Origin: Sialis fuliginosa
Taxonomy: Eukaryota > Arthropoda > Insecta > Megaloptera > Sialidae
DNA: 64,000 nt
Assembly (NCBI GenBank): GCA_961205875.1
Contig: OY540811.1
Coordinates: 23,429,248-23,493,247, forward strand
Direction of reading: 5' to 3'
The number at the start of each line of letters is the position of its first letter. The first letter of the stretch is position 1. The notes below the pieces were generated by a model that had not been told where the DNA came from, did no database searches, and worked only from the letters and a program-made list of their open reading frames with translations. This document shows positions 62,760-64,000 of this stretch, piece after piece. A program made the position numbers and the translations under genes.

Positions 62760-63060
62760 GAAGGGTTAAAATCAAAATGTCATATGACATTTTTTATTGC
62801 ATTTTAGGAGACCTATCTAAAGACACCCCACTTAATGGATTAAGTGAATTTTTTTTATTTAATATATTTTTCAGTCTATGGAAAGGAGGTCCAAAAAATT
62901 ATTTTTTTCAAATATCTTATTATTTCTGTTTCTGGGCTTTCAGTCTTCGTCCGTATACTAAATTTCATCTTAATCGGTTTAAAATTTTTTAGAGGACGGA
63001 CGGACGGACGGACGGACATGGCGAAACTATAAGGTTTCCTAGTTTTCTACGGAAACCTAA
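62760..63060 (+). repeat. Lepidopteran-style LINE remnant with GACG microsatellite tail
   Basis: Contains ACCTATCTAAAGACACCCCA, then TAAATTTCATCTTAATCGGT, a (GACG)n run at 62995-63017 and ATGGCGAAACTATAAGG, followed by an inverted CGGAAACCTA / GGTTTCC pair. This order is familiar from retroposed elements of moths and butterflies (established knowledge, not searched). The open stretches within it are not genes. Confidence 0.6.
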
Positions 63061-63082
63061 AAACAAGACGTAATTCGGATGT

Positions 63083-63165
63083 GTTTCTCGAGTGATAAGC
63101 GCACTAATTGTCAGACAGACAAAGAGACGTTGCGTTTTATAACATGCTAATAAACAATATTTTAT
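63083..63165 (+). repeat. LINE/SINE-like tail, solo copy
   Basis: TTTCTCGAGTGATAAGCGCA, CAGACAGACAAAGAGACGTT and GCGTTTTATAA match the tails at 19230-19597 and 26495-26570. Confidence 0.65.
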
Positions 63166-63874
63166 CTATAAAATCATAGGTACTTACTTACATGTGTTCT
63201 TTTGATCTGAAATTTAAGTAATACTTGATTAATAAATCAGAATTAACATATGCATAATAAACCTGTAGTTAAGTACCAGTTCTTAAAATAATTATAATTT
63301 ATATTAACATTTACAACCAATTACAAATGCCCACAAAACGAAGACAAGTTGACGGATACATTACAAAGTGCACTTTACACCATGGCTATTCATCTCAGAC
63401 GACGCGTACGTCCTTGCATAAATCTACGCGTGCATAATTAGACGTGTGAGCCAGAAGACAACCGCGGCAATTAACAGTGCGTGAACCGGCGCGGCTGCTG
63501 CATTGACCATCCGCAACACTGCATTACTTGCGTTTAGGTTCCCTGTGTCATAAGTAAACTTTTTTGTTCAATTATGTGGTTAAGAAATCAAAGTCATTGA
63601 TTTCATTATAATTATTTGTTTTTTATATTTAAAAAAAATTTACAATTGTAATTAAATTTCGAAATTAACATTTTTTTTCAATTGTTGACATAAAAATTAT
63701 GATAAGGAAATTCCACATTACCGATAGTATAGGTTATAATAATTTATTCCGGAGTTTGTTGAATTTTTGCATATCAATAAAATAAAATACTCAATATTGT
63801 ATCTATAAGTATTAAATATTTTAATAAATCGTCATGTTTAATTGGTTTTATATTATATTAATGCATACACATTA
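63166..63874. other. Spacer with a CpG-rich patch at 63340-63540
   Basis: The patch is G+C rich (for example gacgacgcgtacgtccttgc and gaaccggcgcggctgctgc), with ACGCGT motifs and a 19-codon ORF starting MAIHLRRRVRPC in a strong context (caccATGG, near 63380). The ORF is too short to call. It could be a regulatory island of the surrounding gene. Confidence 0.35.
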
Positions 63875-64000
63875 GGGTGTGTAAAAAAATGAACATTTGC
63901 CCACGTAAATAAGATACTTTATGACTTAAAATAAATCCTCGCTGAAGGATTATCCTGCAGTTCAATTCTAAGAGGTGCAGCAAGGGGAAATTCTGTATCC
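63875..64000. mobile_element. Foldback MITE family C, copy 3, cut by window end
   Basis: GGGTGTGTAAAAAAATGAAC then TTATGACTTAAAATAAATCC and AGGATTATCCTGCAGTTCAA follow the arm of the copies at 22640 and 43974. Only the left arm is visible. Confidence 0.8.

Noticed and set aside
62995..63017. GACG repeats as a CRISPR-like or satellite array
   Set aside because: A simple 4-bp microsatellite at the end of a LINE remnant; no spacers, and this is a eukaryotic genome.

Overview
This is an AT-rich animal nuclear window, almost certainly from an insect. It has spliced genes with GT-AG introns and a very high load of non-autonomous transposons. Several repeat types point to Lepidoptera: a LINE-type tail of GACGGACG repeats followed by ATGGCGAAACTATAAGG, dispersed units reading cgcggcttcgcttgcgtgg, and frequent 'taggtac' words. 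The order is inferred from these textures and not from a search.

Region 1 (1-3783, + strand) holds the last four coding exons of the p66/simjang (GATAD2) gene, a NuRD-complex repressor subunit. Its introns contain a pogo-like element, a second terminal-inverted-repeat (TIR) element and an unexplained minus-strand exon-like ORF. Region 2 (3784-10572) is the convergent intergenic space: the simj 3' UTR, a pogo-type MITE, a decayed jockey-type LINE reverse transcriptase, a hairpin and a CpG-rich block. Region 3 (10573-14522, - strand) is a complete eight-exon SLC22-type organic cation transporter of 569 residues. All exons join in frame, and one intron carries a hAT element with a perfect 8-bp target duplication.

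Region 4 (about 14.6-47.8 kb) is a gene desert. It holds hAT, Harbinger, Tc1/mariner-pogo and unclassified TIR elements, foldback repeats, LINE tails and two CpG-rich islands that could be promoters. One 1.03-kb TIR element is flanked by a 24/26-identical direct repeat, far longer than normal DNA-transposon target duplications, and it contains a nested Harbinger element. Another nested hAT can be removed on paper to rebuild its empty site, using a second copy of the host repeat.

Region 5 (47.8-64 kb, + strand) begins with the first coding exon of a gene I do not recognise. About 14 kb of intron-like, MITE-rich DNA follows. At 62196-62240 there is a 45-nt segment with good splice sites whose phase fits exon 1 exactly, so it is a candidate microexon. 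The rest of that gene would lie beyond the window.

The genes do not form an operon or pathway. The main content is two ordinary insect genes, the start of a third, and a rich record of nested transposon activity.
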